Shown here piece after piece: positions 6,714 through 15,941 of a DNA stretch of 33,940 nt (the stretch's first letter is position 1; each line of letters begins with the position of its first letter). The stretch is from Nanobdellota archaeon (GTDB taxonomy: Archaea; Nanobdellota; Nanobdellia; Pacearchaeales; GW2011-AR1), in NCBI GenBank assembly GCA_030647125.1, contig JAUSKC010000023.1:1-33940 (forward strand), read 5' to 3'. The notes beneath the pieces are model-generated. The model saw only the letters and a list, made by a program, of their open reading frames with translations. It was not told the DNA's origin and did no database searches. Both the position numbers and the translations under genes were made by a program.

Positions 6714-7922
6714 ATGTTACTCCAGATTACATTATTCTTTATTCTAGGAACAATTGCAGGGATATTAACAGGCCTCTCTCCAGGAATTCATATAAATATT
6801 GTTGGTGCAGCGCTTGTTTCTCTTTCCGCCGCGGTCTTTTCATCAATCCTTCCACTATATCTGGTTGTTTTTATCGTCGCTATGTCTATTACCCATAGCT
6901 TCGTTGATTTTATTCCTTCAATATTTCTAGGGGCGCCCAATGAAGATACTGCACTTTCAGTTTTGCCCGGTCATGAACTTCTGAATGAGGGAAAGGGTTA
7001 CGAGGCAGTCATGCTTTCAAACTATGGATGCCTAATTGCAATATTTCTTTTAATTTTCCTATCTATCCCCTTAAGTTTCATAATTCCCATCACATATCCT
7101 TATCTCACAAAAGCCATGGCATTTATTTTAATTATATTTTCCATAAATCTCATATTTATTGAAAAAAATAAATTCTCTGCGCTTTTAGTTTTTATATTGA
7201 CAGGAATTTTGGGCTTCATCATCCTAAATTTAAATGAAAGTTTATTGGCGCAACCACTTCTCCCATTATTATCAGGGCTTTTCGGAAGTTCCTCCTTACT
7301 TTTAAGCATAAAACAAAAAACAAAAATCCCTCAACAAGAAATAAATAATAAATTTAAAATTCCATTAAAAGCCCCTCTTCTTGGTTCAATTATAGCATCG
7401 CCGTTGTGTGGTTTTCTTCCTGGTTTGGGTTCCGGCCAGGCCGCAATTCTTGGGAATCAAATTGCAAAGACAGATAAGAGGGGCTTTATTGTATTGATAG
7501 GAATAACAAATACTTTAGTCATGGGGTTTTCATTTATTTCTTTATATTTAATTCAAAAAGCCCGTACCGGTTCAGCTGTTTCAATACAACAATTAATTGG
7601 AACAATTTCTTATAAAATGTTAATGCTAATATTAATTATCTGTTTATTTTCAGGGATAATTTCTTTTTTCATAACGAAATTTCTTGCAGAAATCTTCGCA
7701 GGAAAAATAGACAAAATAAATTATTCAATTCTTTCCATATTCGTCCTCATAATCATTTTTATTGTAGTATTTATCTTTTCAGGATTTTTTGGATTAATTA
7801 TTTTAATTTTGTCAACATTGACAGGAATTTATTGCATCTCTCTAGGAGTCAAACGAACAAATATGATGGGTTGCTTGCTAATTCCAACAATTTTATATTA
7901 TTTAGGGCAACAAATATTTTAA
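6714..7922 (+). CDS. TctA-like multi-pass membrane protein
   Basis: This 402-residue protein with about 10-12 membrane helices matches the tripartite tricarboxylate transporter permease (TctA/DUF112) pattern in its archaeal form. There are two related glycine/proline turns, GLSPGIHINIVGAAL near residue 21 and GFLPGLGSGQAAILG near 235, and the conserved LGAPNEDTALSVLPGHELLNEGKGYEA loop near residue 70. No TctB or periplasmic binding protein TctC is nearby, as is usual in archaea, so the substrate is unknown. It is divergent from tyrS, with only a short shared promoter region. Confidence 0.82.
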   Translation: MLLQITLFFILGTIAGILTGLSPGIHINIVGAALVSLSAAVFSSILPLYLVVFIVAMSITHSFVDFIPSIFLGAPNEDTALSVLPGHELLNEGKGYEAVMLSNYGCLIAIFLLIFLSIPLSFIIPITYPYLTKAMAFILIIFSINLIFIEKNKFSALLVFILTGILGFIILNLNESLLAQPLLPLLSGLFGSSSLLLSIKQKTKIPQQEINNKFKIPLKAPLLGSIIASPLCGFLPGLGSGQAAILGNQIAKTDKRGFIVLIGITNTLVMGFSFISLYLIQKARTGSAVSIQQLIGTISYKMLMLILIICLFSGIISFFITKFLAEIFAGKIDKINYSILSIFVLIIIFIVVFIFSGFFGLIILILSTLTGIYCISLGVKRTNMMGCLLIPTILYYLGQQIF

Positions 7923-7930
7923 ATTAAAAT

Positions 7931-8230
7931 CTAAATCGCTTCAACTTCCTCATCCAAATTAAGAATCAAATTATCACTTTCATCTAAAACTTGTGCAACT
8001 ACTTTTTTGTAATTCTTTTCTTTATCATAAAATTTAAGCGCCTTGCTGGCAGCTGCAACAACCAAAACCCCAAACAATTTATTTTTAGTCCTAATTGATT
8101 TCATAACTTCTGGAATTATTTCTTCATAATCATAATTTTTATGTTCAATTTTAAGGTCAAGCGCTTTTGTCGCAGACTGCGCAATAAGCAGTTTCATCTC
8201 ACTTTTCTCTCCAACAGAATAATTTACCAT
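7931..8230 (-). CDS. Conserved-looking small protein, unknown
   Basis: This 99-residue, probably soluble helical protein has a run of Ala/Val-rich helix (FGVLVVAAASKALKFYD) and an acidic end. A TATA-like ATATATTTTTAAAA at about 8253-8266 sits 27 nt before its ATG, and a small inverted repeat (AATGA-ATAC-TCATT, about 8236-8249) lies between them. I do not recognise a family. It is convergent with the TctA-like gene. Confidence 0.6.
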   Translation of the reverse strand: MVNYSVGEKSEMKLLIAQSATKALDLKIEHKNYDYEEIIPEVMKSIRTKNKLFGVLVVAAASKALKFYDKEKNYKKVVAQVLDESDNLILNLDEEVEAI

Positions 8231-8335
8231 AAAAAATGAATACTCATTCCTTTTTTAAAAATATATTACTACTTAAAGAAGTTAAATTCCAAAGCACGCG
8301 AGCCGTGTTCAACTTTTCTGCAGGCGAGCAAAACC

Positions 8336-9028
8336 TTACTCACTTTCTTTAGGAGCGCATACTCCGAAAGCATGACCGTCCCAGTTGTCGCCCCAGCTGC
8401 TACCAATAACATCCAACCTGCCGACGAAGTACCAATCCCAACCCCTGTTCAAAGCAGACGATCTTGTTTTTTCTTCGTCAACTGATTCAAAGCTAAAAAG
8501 ATGTGGATTAACTTTATATTTTGATGCTACTTCTGAAATTTTTTGAGCTCCTTCTTCACCATATCTTGCAACAATGTAAGGATTTTTTCCTAATTCTTTT
8601 GGTTTTTGAGTTCCTATTTTATATCCAAACGGAACGAATTTTACTAAAGGATCATTGCTTTGCAATCTCTTTACTAAAGATTGTTTGTCCATATTTAACC
8701 TTCCATTTATAATTTGAGGATTATTTTCTAAGATAACTCCATTATTTAATTCTTCATTCGATTTTGGAAGATAAAGATTTCCAATAAATTCCCAAAGAAA
8801 TGCGTCTTTTAAGAGGTTGATTATTTGCGATTCATATTCTCCTTTTTTATTTTGAAAAGCATCATAAACCAACGAAGCTGTTTCTGAAGAAATCGGTCTT
8901 CCTAGTGTGTCCTTATCAATTGCTTCTGCAACACTTCCGTAATTTCCTCTAAATGCAGGATACTGAAAAGTACGTTCTCCTTCTTGGTGTGGAACTATCA
9001 AACATGTTTTTCCTACTTGTATTTCCAT
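8336..9028 (-). CDS. Unknown 230-residue protein
   Basis: This soluble protein is 230 residues long. It has distinctive segments NYGSVAEAIDKDTLGRPISSETASLVYDAF near the N-terminus, then WEFIGNLYLPKS and an asparagine-rich loop, and an aromatic glycine-rich C-terminus (RGWDWYFVGRLDVIG and WGDNWDGHAFGV). I know of no characterised family, though the pattern feels like one of the DPANN-restricted families. A TATA-like TTTATAAAT at 9051-9059 lies 27 nt upstream of the start, so it is probably transcribed alone and leaderless. The 104 bp to the next gene downstream hold nothing clear apart from a GC-richer imperfect hairpin near 8295-8312. Confidence 0.65.
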   Translation of the reverse strand: MEIQVGKTCLIVPHQEGERTFQYPAFRGNYGSVAEAIDKDTLGRPISSETASLVYDAFQNKKGEYESQIINLLKDAFLWEFIGNLYLPKSNEELNNGVILENNPQIINGRLNMDKQSLVKRLQSNDPLVKFVPFGYKIGTQKPKELGKNPYIVARYGEEGAQKISEVASKYKVNPHLFSFESVDEEKTRSSALNRGWDWYFVGRLDVIGSSWGDNWDGHAFGVCAPKESE

Positions 9029-9134
9029 AATTTTACTAAGAAATTGTCTATTTATAAATTTTATTACATGTTACTATTATAGAATTAAAACCATTTCCCA
9101 AGCCCTTCCGATTACCTTTAGGTTATCACAAAAT

Positions 9135-12100
9135 TTAAAACCAATGTTTTAAATTTTCTTGCTTTTCCAGTTCTTTCCCAAAAATAGAATCAATCTGCCT
9201 TTTTACTAATTCAACACTTTGTTTTATATAAGGAGATAAGTTATATTTATCAATTAAATTCATTGCCGGGTCAAGATATTTTTTTATTCCCCCTTCATGA
9301 ATTGTAAAAATAATTTTCCCTTTACAAACCGGACAAACCCCACTTAAAGGAGGTCGCCTCATAATTTCATTGCAGTTAACACACCTGAAACCTTGCATAG
9401 AAAATTTCCTCAAATTACCTTTCAAATCCCTTATAAAATGCCTTTCAATTATCAATCGCGCAACATCTGAAGTGTCAACCGCTCTTATTTTTTCAACAAG
9501 CGCCATTTGATGCTCTACTTTTTCTTTCATAGTTCCCAAAAGTTTGTAAGATGAACAGTTCACTCCTTCGTTAAAATTGTTTGTATCGTGTGTAAAACCA
9601 ATTCCAATAAAAGGATTTTTTCCTTGCTTCAACAATTTCTTAACTATAATAATACTTTCAACTTCAGAACTATGTTTTCTTTGTTCTGCTTTTATATACA
9701 ATTCTAAAGGATAGCTATTTCCTGCTTCCATAACTAATTCTAAATCAAGAATTTGTTCATCAACTTCTCCCGCTTCTATACGCGCATTCAAAACTAATGG
9801 AGCGTCTTGTGTTCCTCCCCTATGGCTTGGCAAGAATTCTCTGGAAAAATTAATTAATACATCAGAAAGCAACATTATTGCAGCTTCATCACCATCACAA
9901 TCACGTCTCATTGCAGCATGCATGTAAGGAGATGCAACAAGACCTTGAACTCCTGAAAACCCAACAAATCTACATATAACTCCTGCGCAATTATGCGGTG
10001 CCATACAAACCCCTAATTTCCCGACGAGATCTTCTCTTTTTTTAACATTATAAATCGGCTCTACCCCATAAAACTTCACCAAAAGTTCATCAATAAAATT
10101 GCATGTCTTCAAAAAAACATCGTCGGCCTTTTCATCCGGACTTTCCAAACATGAAGGAAGCAAAATATCATGAGGAAATAATTCTAAAATTTGTTCTTCA
10201 TTTTTTAAAGGCATTCCATAAATATCTTCATTATATCCAATTTCACATAATTTAGCTACACTAACTCCAACTTCCTTTGGCTTAAAAGCAGTTAGGGGTA
10301 ATTCAGTAACATCATATCTTATCGTCCCGTCCTTATTAACTTGTAAACCATACTTAGCGCGCAGAATCCCTTTCATTAAATTTTCAGGAATTTTTTTATC
10401 CGAACTCAACCCCCTCACTCCTTTAATTAAAACAGGAATCTCAAGATTGTTTAATTTTAATTTATTAACAGCATCGTTAAAATAATGATTTATGTCCAAA
10501 TCCTTAATCATACTAAAATTTCCTTTTTCATCACCCATCTCTTTTTCCAAACTTATTGTATCAGAATTTCTATAATAATATTTTCTTACACATTTATTTC
10601 CGCATTTTTCACAAGTTAAATAAATCGTTTCCACCCCGCATTTTTCACAATAAAATAAAGGAAAACTTGATCTGACTTTTCCAACTTTGCACGCTTCATG
10701 AACACTTCTTAATCTTCCACCCTCATTTCCTACTGGGAATAAAACATTCGGGCTCCCAATCAACTTTCTCAGCTTTGCTTTTTCTGGTCTGCCCATTCTT
10801 GTTCCAATAAAATCTCCTGCCTTATCTTTTATAACAAATTCAGAAAGCTCATTCACTTTTTCCAAAACATTTTTTTCATCATTTATAAGAAATTTGTCAG
10901 CAATAAAATCATTAAGAAATAATTCGTCACTTTCAAGCAAACTTAAATCCAACCCGATATTTGTAAAGAACTTTTTGCTGCTAATTTTTGAAAGAACAAC
11001 ATTCTCGACGACAAAATCATGCTCTACTCCAAGCAACTCCAAAGCCCTCTTCCCGAAGTTATACTTTTCCCACTCGCTTTTTCTAAAAGGCAAAACTATT
11101 TTGCCATCCCTTATCTGGGAATTCTTTAACCAAACTATCAACTCATTAAATTGTTCTTTATTTATCTGGCTCCAATAAAAAATATTCTTAGGATAAAGGG
11201 GAATGCTATATTTCTTGCTTAAAGCAATCGACTCATAAAAATCAACATCCCAAAAATTTAAATTCCCTTCATAACCTTTACTTTTTAATTCTAAATTCCA
11301 CCATTCTTCAACATAGCCAGGATTTATCAAAGGAGAATTTCTATTTAATACATCTGAAAACGGGACGAGCAAGTCACCCAAATAAATAATTTCTTCAACA
11401 TCTGAATAAAGTTTAGTCGCCTCTTCTTTTGTTTTTAACTGCTTTACACTTCCATTAAATAATTTTACAATTGGTCCTTCAACACAATCACAAACTGAAA
11501 CCGCGCATCCCTTAGTTGGCTTTTCAATTTTTAATTGCGTTCCTGTTGCGATAAAATTATCTGTGATTGCCATAGTTGCAGGATGTAATGACGTAGCTGA
11601 AAAACCAGACATTCTTCCACGGCCATATCTAAATCTTAATGCCCCCGATCTTGATGGATGCCCAAAGATCGGGCGACCAGCAACCAGATCCTTAATGTAA
11701 GGTGGGATATTATCACTTGAACTTTTACCCTTCACCGATGTCAATTTCTCATGAAGTTCTATATATTCTTTCAAGAAATCAAATCCAGTTGCTTGAATTC
11801 CATTCTTCTTGACCCCATTATAAAGCCTCAAACCTTTTGCCGCTTTTTGTGCAAGACCTTCAGAGAAAACTAAACACATTCCTCCCCTAAGATTGTTTGT
11901 TTCAATTCTTTCCAAATTTTTATAATTAGAAACTTCAAATTTTTCAGTTGGTTCGCCGCAAATTTGTATTGGTAAATGCCTTGCTAAAAAATCAATTTCT
12001 TTTTCCAAAGGTAAATATTGCAAATTAGTAACCCTTTCATGATAATCATAATTTTCCGCGATATATCTTTTGATTTCATCTTCTGTAGGATCGTACTTTG

Positions 12101-12623
12101 CATACCCAAATAATTCTCTTAAATAATCTATTAACATTAAAACAATACATGATGCCGTCGTCCCCGAACTTCTTATAGGACCGGAAAAATATGCTTTCAA
12201 ATAATCTTTTCCGTCGCGTGTTTTTGCCAATTTAACTTCTGTAAAACCTTCTATTGGACTCGATACGACCCCCAAAGTTGTATAAGCAAAACCAATTCTT
12301 ATTCCAGCATCAATTGCTTGTAACAGCGACGCAAATTGACAGAATTTTTGCTTCGCAACCTCTTCAGCAATTTTAAAAGAAACAGTCGCGTCCAATTTAC
12401 CATAACTTTTTTCAAGTTCTAAAATTCTTTCAGTTATTCCCGAATTCATAACTTGTGGATATATTGTCGCAATAAGACCTACACACTTTTCAGCCATGCT
12501 TTTTGCTAAAGGAATTTCAACTTTATCAACAGGATCAAGCCCTTTAGAACGCGCGTCCTCAGCGACGCTGTAAACTTTCCTTACATCTTTTTCAAGATTT
12601 ATAAAATATTGTTCAATTTGCAT
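9135..12623 (-). CDS. polC: PolD DNA polymerase large subunit DP2
   Basis: This 1162-residue catalytic subunit of the archaeal D-family replicative polymerase carries the active-site motif RRDCDGDEA with D908 and D910 (the P. furiosus equivalents are D956 and D958), followed by LPSHRGGTQDAPLVL. Zinc-binding clusters are at C659/C662/C671/C674 and in the C-terminal FRCVNC...CPVC region near 1080-1105. No intein interrupts the active site, unlike in several Thermococci. The protein ends QENLKHWF (1155-1162), a canonical PIP box for binding the PCNA clamp. Its ATG follows the DP1 stop directly, so the two subunits are co-translated in a cdc6-DP1-DP2 run. Confidence 0.98.
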   Translation of the reverse strand: MQIEQYFINLEKDVRKVYSVAEDARSKGLDPVDKVEIPLAKSMAEKCVGLIATIYPQVMNSGITERILELEKSYGKLDATVSFKIAEEVAKQKFCQFASLLQAIDAGIRIGFAYTTLGVVSSPIEGFTEVKLAKTRDGKDYLKAYFSGPIRSSGTTASCIVLMLIDYLRELFGYAKYDPTEDEIKRYIAENYDYHERVTNLQYLPLEKEIDFLARHLPIQICGEPTEKFEVSNYKNLERIETNNLRGGMCLVFSEGLAQKAAKGLRLYNGVKKNGIQATGFDFLKEYIELHEKLTSVKGKSSSDNIPPYIKDLVAGRPIFGHPSRSGALRFRYGRGRMSGFSATSLHPATMAITDNFIATGTQLKIEKPTKGCAVSVCDCVEGPIVKLFNGSVKQLKTKEEATKLYSDVEEIIYLGDLLVPFSDVLNRNSPLINPGYVEEWWNLELKSKGYEGNLNFWDVDFYESIALSKKYSIPLYPKNIFYWSQINKEQFNELIVWLKNSQIRDGKIVLPFRKSEWEKYNFGKRALELLGVEHDFVVENVVLSKISSKKFFTNIGLDLSLLESDELFLNDFIADKFLINDEKNVLEKVNELSEFVIKDKAGDFIGTRMGRPEKAKLRKLIGSPNVLFPVGNEGGRLRSVHEACKVGKVRSSFPLFYCEKCGVETIYLTCEKCGNKCVRKYYYRNSDTISLEKEMGDEKGNFSMIKDLDINHYFNDAVNKLKLNNLEIPVLIKGVRGLSSDKKIPENLMKGILRAKYGLQVNKDGTIRYDVTELPLTAFKPKEVGVSVAKLCEIGYNEDIYGMPLKNEEQILELFPHDILLPSCLESPDEKADDVFLKTCNFIDELLVKFYGVEPIYNVKKREDLVGKLGVCMAPHNCAGVICRFVGFSGVQGLVASPYMHAAMRRDCDGDEAAIMLLSDVLINFSREFLPSHRGGTQDAPLVLNARIEAGEVDEQILDLELVMEAGNSYPLELYIKAEQRKHSSEVESIIIVKKLLKQGKNPFIGIGFTHDTNNFNEGVNCSSYKLLGTMKEKVEHQMALVEKIRAVDTSDVARLIIERHFIRDLKGNLRKFSMQGFRCVNCNEIMRRPPLSGVCPVCKGKIIFTIHEGGIKKYLDPAMNLIDKYNLSPYIKQSVELVKRQIDSIFGKELEKQENLKHWF

Positions 12624-14213
12624 TTACTTTACCACCCAATTATCTTTAGAGTAATCCTCAAAATCTAAAATCTTGACCGCGCGTGTCTTCAAATTAAATA
12701 AAGGAACTTTGCAAAAATCCGGTTCATTTCCCATTTTTTCTTGAAAGGGGGTTTTGCTTTCCCAACATGAACCAGATATTACTAAAATATTATTATAATA
12801 AGAAACTGCACTCTTATGGGTATGTCCTGAAAAAAAAATATCTGGAATTTTTTGTATGATATGAAAATCATTTTCTGATGGGAAATATTGGGCTGAAGAG
12901 TGTGTCGGGGCCAAATGCCTTTGACTCAAAAGATAATGCATTATCTTGTCAGGTGTATGCGCGGCTTTTTCTTTCATTAATCTTGAAATATTATTTGCGT
13001 AAAAATGATAAGACATTCCATGATACATTAAAACATCAAACCCGGAAAAATCTTCACACACCCCGATATTAACATAAGAAGGATTTGTTGTCAAAATAAT
13101 ATTTTTCAAGTTGTATAAGGGCCAGGCATATTTCTCGTCGAGCAATGGTTGCGGCTCCATTAATCTTAAAGCATCATGGTTTCCAGGGGATATAATTATC
13201 TTAATATCTTTTCTTATCTTACTAAGAAGTTCCGCGACTTTCAAATACTGTTGTTCAACATCCGGCAAAACCAAATCTTTTTCTTGTCCTGGATACTCTC
13301 CAACACCTGCAATTAAATCCCCAATCAAGAATAAATATTTAATCTTCTCCACTTCAGGAGTGTTTGGAATCTTTCCATTCAAATAATCTATAAATTTTAA
13401 AAATTCACTTTCCAAAAACCTATTAGACCCGACATGCATATCTCCTGTAAAAACAGCATATTCTTCTTTTGGACTTTGTTTTCTTTTACTAATCATCGCG
13501 TCCGGAAAAATAATATCATTAACAAAAACGATCTCCTGATTTCCCGAGCATTTAATTCCAATAACAGAATCTAAAGCAACTTCTTCAGTTTTAGCAATAA
13601 GCTCTGGCTTGCTTGCATGAATTAATGCCTTAATCTTACCTGTTAAATCTTCAATTTCTAAAATAACATTTTTATTTTTTGTGTAGCTTTTGTTTGCAAC
13701 CAATCCAATTAAAGAAATTCCTTGCCGGTTTCCAGAAATTTTATTTATAGATACTAAGTTATTTAGTTCTGAATGTTCTTGTAAAATCTTCTTCATTTCC
13801 CCAAGTCTCCCCCTAAAATGTCTTACAAAATCACCTACTTCTAACTTTTTCAAAGGGATTGAAGGCATTGATAAAACCCTTACATCTTCAAAATTTTCTG
13901 TCTTAACTTCCCCAACAGATTTTTCAATAGAAACTTCTTTTGAAATTTCAATACTTAAACCTAATTTTATTTTAAAAGTCTCTAGGCCTTTCTGGCTTTC
14001 TTTCGGAAGGCCTATCATAAAATTTTCTAATTGATTCCTATTCTCATTAAATAAATTTTTAGTAATGACTTTTTTATGTGTTTGGTTCTTTATTTTTTCT
14101 ATAATAAGTTTAACCGATTCAACATCCTCTGTTTCACTAAATAAATTTAGGACTTCCTTGTCTAAAAGTAAGCCATTGCTGACACAAAATCTTAAAATTT
14201 CATTCGACACCAT
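12624..14213 (-). CDS. polB: PolD DNA polymerase small subunit DP1
   Basis: This 529-residue proofreading subunit has an N-terminal helical domain, an OB-fold at about 165-240 and an Mre11-like phosphoesterase domain. The metal motifs are intact: FTGDMH (D258, H260), LIGDL (D299), SPGNHD (N345, H346), YHGMSYH and SGHTHK near 465. An active 3'-5' exonuclease is therefore expected. A linker rich in Lys, Glu and Ser (about 85-120) separates the N-terminal domain from the OB-fold. It lies 31 bp downstream of cdc6 and abuts DP2 without a gap. Confidence 0.97.
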   Translation of the reverse strand: MVSNEILRFCVSNGLLLDKEVLNLFSETEDVESVKLIIEKIKNQTHKKVITKNLFNENRNQLENFMIGLPKESQKGLETFKIKLGLSIEISKEVSIEKSVGEVKTENFEDVRVLSMPSIPLKKLEVGDFVRHFRGRLGEMKKILQEHSELNNLVSINKISGNRQGISLIGLVANKSYTKNKNVILEIEDLTGKIKALIHASKPELIAKTEEVALDSVIGIKCSGNQEIVFVNDIIFPDAMISKRKQSPKEEYAVFTGDMHVGSNRFLESEFLKFIDYLNGKIPNTPEVEKIKYLFLIGDLIAGVGEYPGQEKDLVLPDVEQQYLKVAELLSKIRKDIKIIISPGNHDALRLMEPQPLLDEKYAWPLYNLKNIILTTNPSYVNIGVCEDFSGFDVLMYHGMSYHFYANNISRLMKEKAAHTPDKIMHYLLSQRHLAPTHSSAQYFPSENDFHIIQKIPDIFFSGHTHKSAVSYYNNILVISGSCWESKTPFQEKMGNEPDFCKVPLFNLKTRAVKILDFEDYSKDNWVVK

Positions 14214-14244
14214 TTTGATAATTTGTGATTAACTAAATCACTAT

Positions 14245-15453
14245 TTAATTTAATGTTTCATTAATTATATGTTTGGCTTTTTCTATAATATTTTTTGATA
14301 TGGCAAGCCTAATTTCCCTCATTCTGCCGCCTCTTCCTTTAGAAATTACCCTAACATTAATTATTCCTAACATATCAAACTCTTGGATTATATCTGAAAC
14401 ACGTCTTTGAGTTAAAACCTCCACCTTATATCTTGGGCATAAATCTTGGTAATAATTATAAACATCCCCTGTAAAAATTAATTCATCATTCTTTTTTCTT
14501 TCATTTAAATCTATAATTGATTTTAAAACAATTTGAAATTGCTTTGGCTCTGTTTTAATAACATCTAAAATCTTATCTTTTTCAATTTTATTATTTGCCT
14601 CATCAATATGTTTAAGCATAACTTTACTTGAATTATCCCTCTCAGCAAGTTCGCCCGCTATCCTTAGTAAATCAAGCGCTCTTCGTGCATCTCCATGCTC
14701 TCTAGCAGCAAAGGCGGCACATTTAGCGATGACCCCATCCTCTAAAACCCCTTGATTAAAGGCAATTTCTGATCTTTTACTCAAAATATCTTGAAGTTGT
14801 AGCGCATTATATGGAGGAAAGACAATTTCTTCTTCACCTAAAGAACTTCTTACTCTCGGATCTATTTCATCTAAAAAAGTCAAATCATTACTTATTCCTA
14901 CAATACAAATCTGCGTCTTACTCAATTCTGAATTAAGCCTTGTTAAATTATATAAAAACCCATCAGAAATTTTTTTAACTGTTTGATCAATTTCATCTAA
15001 AATTAAAATTAAAATTTGTTTTTTAGAATCAATTATTTCAATAAACTTAGCATAAACTGACTCTGTAGGCAAACCCGTTGCAGGCACTTCCCCCCCAACT
15101 TTTTTAATTAATTCAGCCAAAATTCTATATTCTGTATCTGAAACCTTTCTCAACTTACAATTAAGATACTCAATTCTTAAATCAAAATCTAAAGTTTGAT
15201 TAAATCTTCTCAAAAGCTCTTCTTTGACAAATTGTATACTTAATGTCTTTCCAGTTCCAGTTTTTCCATAAAGAAATAAATTACTTGTCTTTTCTCCTTT
15301 CAAAACAGGAGCAAGAATAGAGGCAATCTGTTTAATCTGTTCGCTTCTATGAGGAATTGTTTCAGGATTATAATTCGACTGAAGTATTGATTTATTTTTA
15401 AAAACTCCTTTCTTCGCAATTGAATCAAAAATTTGATCTAAATCATTAACCAT
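14245..15453 (-). CDS. cdc6: Orc1/Cdc6 replication initiator
   Basis: This 402-residue AAA+ initiator binds origin repeats and loads MCM. Walker A GKTGTGKT is at 63-70, Walker B LILDEIDQ near 150-157 (D153, E154), sensor 1 N189 in GISND, and the DPRVRSS Arg-finger region is near 198-204. The C-terminal winged helix includes the TQRRVSDIIQEFDMLGI segment. The start at 15453 directly faces an AT-rich, gene-free interval with ORB-like repeats, the classical archaeal arrangement of cdc6 beside its origin. One ORB-like repeat lies six bases before its start codon, so self-regulation is likely. Confidence 0.97.
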   Translation of the reverse strand: MVNDLDQIFDSIAKKGVFKNKSILQSNYNPETIPHRSEQIKQIASILAPVLKGEKTSNLFLYGKTGTGKTLSIQFVKEELLRRFNQTLDFDLRIEYLNCKLRKVSDTEYRILAELIKKVGGEVPATGLPTESVYAKFIEIIDSKKQILILILDEIDQTVKKISDGFLYNLTRLNSELSKTQICIVGISNDLTFLDEIDPRVRSSLGEEEIVFPPYNALQLQDILSKRSEIAFNQGVLEDGVIAKCAAFAAREHGDARRALDLLRIAGELAERDNSSKVMLKHIDEANNKIEKDKILDVIKTEPKQFQIVLKSIIDLNERKKNDELIFTGDVYNYYQDLCPRYKVEVLTQRRVSDIIQEFDMLGIINVRVISKGRGGRMREIRLAISKNIIEKAKHIINETLN

Positions 15454-15458
15454 AACAT

Positions 15459-15481
15459 CACACCATTATTTCCTTTGGAAA
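15459..15481 (-). repeat. ORB-like element O1
   Basis: Minus-strand reading TTTCCA-AAG-GAAAT followed by AATGGTGTG. It lies between a TATA-like tract (about 15483-15496) and the cdc6 start codon at 15453, so Orc1/Cdc6 binding here could repress its own gene. Confidence 0.75.
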
Positions 15482-15555
15482 ATAAAAATTTAAACTAATC
15501 TACCTCGAAGAAAATTAAGATATTATATAAAAAATTATAACTACTAATAAAGAAG

Positions 15556-15578
15556 GACACCTTAATTTCCCATGGAAA
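15556..15578 (-). repeat. ORB-like element O2
   Basis: Minus-strand reading TTTCCA-TGG-GAAAT followed by TAAGGTGTC. It shares all eleven fixed core bases and the GGTGT tail with O1, and sits just left of the AT-rich tract. Confidence 0.78.
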
Positions 15579-15590
15579 GTAAAATAAAGA

Positions 15591-15735
15591 GTAAATAATA
15601 TAATTTTTTATTAATTTTTTTATTTATTTAATACTTCTACTTTTTAATTTATATTTTTAATTAATTATTAATATAATATAATAATTATATATAATATATA
15701 TACTATATAATATAAATTTTTATAAATAAAATAAA
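15591..15735. other. Extremely AT-rich tract, probable DNA unwinding element
   Basis: Only about five G/C bases occur in 145 bp, well below even this AT-rich background. The tract is made of runs such as TTAATTAATTATTAATATAA and alternating TA steps, which melt easily. It is bracketed by oppositely oriented ORB-like elements O2 and O3. Confidence 0.7.
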
Positions 15736-15768
15736 AACAAACAAAAACAAACAACTCTTTTTAAAACA

Positions 15769-15795
15769 TTTCCATACGAAATCATAGGGTGACAC
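15769..15795 (+). repeat. ORB-like element O3
   Basis: Plus-strand reading TTTCCA-TAC-GAAAT followed by CATAGGGTGACACCCC. The orientation is opposite to O1 and O2. The tail also forms a small palindrome, GGGTG-A-CACCC. Confidence 0.75.
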
Positions 15796-15912
15796 CCCCT
15801 TTTATATTTAAATTACCAATCAAAATCTTAAAAAATTAGTTAATATTTTATTAGAATCATTAAAAAACCAAAAACAATATCACTCAAAAACTATGTTTTT
15901 TTCATAGAAAAC

Positions 15913-15921
15913 TTTATAAAT
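15913..15921 (+). promoter_or_regulatory. TATA box of the PRC-barrel gene
   Basis: TTTATAAAT is centred 25 nt before the ATG at 15942, the distance expected for a leaderless archaeal mRNA. It marks the right edge of the origin interval. Confidence 0.65.
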
Positions 15922-15941
15922 TTGCTTTTTATTTTTTCAAC

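Larger units (their letters stand above)
15454..15941. other. Candidate chromosomal replication origin (oriC)
   Basis: This 488-bp gene-free interval between cdc6 and a PRC-barrel gene contains three matches to TTTCCANNNGAAAT: two read on the minus strand at 15459-15481 and 15556-15578, and one on the plus strand at 15769-15791. Each is followed by a G-containing run (GGTGT or GGGTG). The opposed repeats flank an unwinding-type tract at 15591-15735. The gene neighbour (Orc1/Cdc6), the inverted ORB order and the AT-tract match known archaeal origins. The A/C-rich stretch AAACAAACAAAAACAAAC near 15737-15752 lies beside the tract. Confidence 0.82.

Noticed and set aside
8290-8315. Small RNA gene in a GC-richer patch with an imperfect hairpin
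   Set aside because: The stem is only about 4-5 bp and no C/D or H/ACA box pattern is visible.
9880-9920. Intein at the DP2 active site
   Set aside because: The DCDGDE motif is continuous and the protein has normal length.
12001-12020. TTTCCAAAGGTAAAT in the DP2 gene
   Set aside because: It breaks the GAAAT half of the motif and stands alone inside conserved coding sequence.
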